Below are positions 14,611-16,096 of a stretch of DNA of 16,096 nt, in pieces; position 1 is the stretch's first letter, and the number at the start of each line of letters is the position of its first letter. The position numbers and the translations under genes are program-made. The DNA comes from MWBF01 sp964614645 (GTDB lineage: Bacteria > Chloroflexota > Anaerolineae > CG2-30-64-16), in NCBI GenBank assembly GCA_964614645.1, contig CAZTMA010000127.1, positions 1 through 16,096 of the forward strand, given 5' to 3'. The notes below the pieces were generated by a model. The model saw nothing but the letters and a program-made list of their open reading frames with translations. It did no database searches and was not told where the DNA came from.

Positions 14611-16083
14611 TTACGTCCGGGGACCCGATGCGTCGCGGAGGTAGTGCCAGTCGTCCGCGAAGACCTTGGCGCCTCGGGCCGCGGGACCGCCCAGGCCGAG
14701 CTGGCCCTTGCCCGTGACCGGCTCGCGCACGCCGTCCACCCGCGGGTCCACGTGGTGGAAGAACCAGTCGTCCAGCTCGCCCTTCAGCTCCCGGATGCGC
14801 CCTTGTTGGGCGGGCTCGTCAACAAGGTTGTGTACCTCGTCCGGGTCCTCGACCACGTTGTACAGCTCTTGCGGGCCGTAAGGATAGCGGTGGACGTACT
14901 TCCACTCTTCCGTGCGCACCATGCGCACCGGCCCGTACTCGTCGTAGACGCTGACCACGAGGTCGTGCGGAGTCGGGGCGGTGCTGCCGGTGAGCAGATG
15001 CGCGAAGCTGCGACCGGGCAGCCCGGCGGGCACTGCGTCTGCCAGCCCGACACGGGCGAGCAGGGTCGGCAGCAGGTCGTAGTGGCTCAGCAGGTCGTAG
15101 TTGACAACGCCTTGCGCGACCGCGCCGGGCTGCGACAGGAGCATGGGCACCTTGACCGACGTATCGTACATGTTGAGCGGGAAGGAGGCGTTGCCCTTGC
15201 CGTACAGCCCGTGATGGCCCATGTTCATGCCGTTGTCGCCCGTGAAGACGACCAGCGTATTCTCGCGGAGGCCGTACGCCTCCAGCCAGTCCAGCAGGCG
15301 GCCCACGTTGGCATCCATCGCGGTGACCGCGCTGAAGTAGCCGCTGAGCACGTCGCGGCGGCCTGCGTCATCGTGGCCGAGGGGTGCGCTGTTGACTTGC
15401 CAGGGATGCATCGGCAGGTGCGGGACCGACTCGAACGCGCAGTCGCGACGGTAGCTCTCGTACAGGTCCGTGGGGTGGTTGGCCTCGTCCCACGGGCTGT
15501 GCGGCGCGGTGTAGTGGACGCCGAGGTAGAACGGCCGGTCTGCGCCGGCCTGCGCCTCGAGAAAAGCCAGCGCGTTGTCCGTGATGACGTCCGTCACGTA
15601 GCGCGGCTCGGCGTAAAGCTCGCCCTCAGGCGCCCCCTGGCGGAGCATGGGCGCACCGTAATACGGCCCGCCGCCGGTTGCGTGGACGGCCCAATAGCTG
15701 AACCCCTTCTGCGGGTGATGCGCGTCGCCGAGGTGCCACTTGCCGCTCAGCCCGCAGGTGTAGCCGATCGCGGCCAGGAAGTCGGTGTAGCCCGGCTGGC
15801 CCTGCAGGTACTCGATCAGCGGCCCTTCCGCGACATAGTTCCCCGCGCGCAGCCAGTCGTGGACGCCGTGCTGCGAGGGGATGCGGCCCGTCAGGATGGA
15901 CGCGCGCGCGGGCGAGCAGACGGGCGAGGCGCAGAAGAAGTTCTCGCAGCGCGTGCCCGACGCAGCCAGCCGGTCCAGGTTGGGCGTGCGAATCTCGCGG
16001 TTGCCCGCCGCGCCGAGCGCCCAGGCGCCCTGGTCGTCGGTGAGGATGAACAGGATGTTGGGTTGAGGGTGGAGGTTGCTCAT
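14611..16083 (-). CDS. Sulfatase A (type I, formylglycine-dependent)
   Basis: A complete 490-aa type I sulfatase, the first gene of the block in transcription order. The active-site sequence is CSPARASILTGR, with C56 the formylglycine precursor, P58 and R60. Metal and catalytic residues include D16-D17-Q18, GKWHLGD (K115, H117), APHSPWD (H195), GDNGMNMGHHG (D283, N284) and K296. The C-terminal region (about 380-490) includes EEWKYVHRYPYGPQELYNVVEDPDEVHNL, usual for this family. The N-terminus (MSNLHPQPNILFILTDD) goes straight into the first strand, with no signal peptide. The ATG lies 13 bp from the window edge and its ribosome site is weak or cut off, so an earlier start outside cannot be excluded. 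It is only distantly like sulfatase B. Confidence 0.93.
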   Translation of the reverse strand: MSNLHPQPNILFILTDDQGAWALGAAGNREIRTPNLDRLAASGTRCENFFCASPVCSPARASILTGRIPSQHGVHDWLRAGNYVAEGPLIEYLQGQPGYTDFLAAIGYTCGLSGKWHLGDAHHPQKGFSYWAVHATGGGPYYGAPMLRQGAPEGELYAEPRYVTDVITDNALAFLEAQAGADRPFYLGVHYTAPHSPWDEANHPTDLYESYRRDCAFESVPHLPMHPWQVNSAPLGHDDAGRRDVLSGYFSAVTAMDANVGRLLDWLEAYGLRENTLVVFTGDNGMNMGHHGLYGKGNASFPLNMYDTSVKVPMLLSQPGAVAQGVVNYDLLSHYDLLPTLLARVGLADAVPAGLPGRSFAHLLTGSTAPTPHDLVVSVYDEYGPVRMVRTEEWKYVHRYPYGPQELYNVVEDPDEVHNLVDEPAQQGRIRELKGELDDWFFHHVDPRVDGVREPVTGKGQLGLGGPAARGAKVFADDWHYLRDASGPRT

Positions 16084-16096
16084 GTGCCCGATTCTA

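Overview
The window is about 16 kb of GC-rich bacterial DNA. It carries eleven protein genes, all on the minus strand, so they are transcribed from high to low coordinates. I see no tRNA, rRNA, CRISPR array or transposase. The best guess for the host is a Chloroflexota (Anaerolineae-like) bacterium. The main hints are the lipoprotein solute-binding protein with a repeated Val/Glu/Lys linker after its lipid-anchored cysteine, a style common in that phylum, and gaps packed with short palindromic repeats of the kinds known from Chloroflexota and some other phyla. This placement is an inference.

Layout in transcription order. (1) 16083-6060, a catabolic block: sulfatase A, a GH2 glycoside hydrolase, sulfatase B, a heparinase II/III-like protein, a DegT-type PLP aminotransferase, and a ceramidase-fold (neutral/alkaline ceramidase N-terminal family) protein. 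(2) 6059-5837, a control region: a hairpin with a short T-run, then a near-consensus sigma-70 promoter whose start point is covered by a perfect 8+8 bp palindrome. (3) 5836-3547: a Gfo/Idh/MocA-type NAD(P)-dependent oxidoreductase, then a regulator that joins a GntR DNA-binding domain to a LacI/periplasmic-type sensor. (4) 3449-54, an ABC sugar importer: lipoprotein binding protein, MalF-like permease and MalG-like permease. There is no ATPase gene, so a shared MsiK/MalK-type ATPase is probably used.

Reading the genes together, this looks like a uptake-and-degradation locus for a sulfated, probably uronic-acid- or amino-sugar-containing glycan. A notable point is that neither sulfatase, nor the GH2 enzyme, the heparinase-like protein or the ceramidase-fold protein has a signal peptide at its best start. 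Desulfation and depolymerisation would then happen in the cytoplasm, on sulfated oligosaccharides brought in by the importer. The exact substrate cannot be read from sequence. A sulfatase-maturing enzyme (FGE or anSME), an unsaturated-uronyl hydrolase (GH88/GH105) and the ATPase are absent from the window.

Nearly every intergenic gap above 90 bp holds a palindromic repeat. There are at least five sequence families, including three copies of a GTAGTAGGCGC palindrome and two composite elements of about 120-130 bp with their own terminal inverted repeats. Several supply or touch the stop codon of the neighbouring gene. The exceptions are the gap before the binding-protein gene and the control region just upstream of the oxidoreductase.
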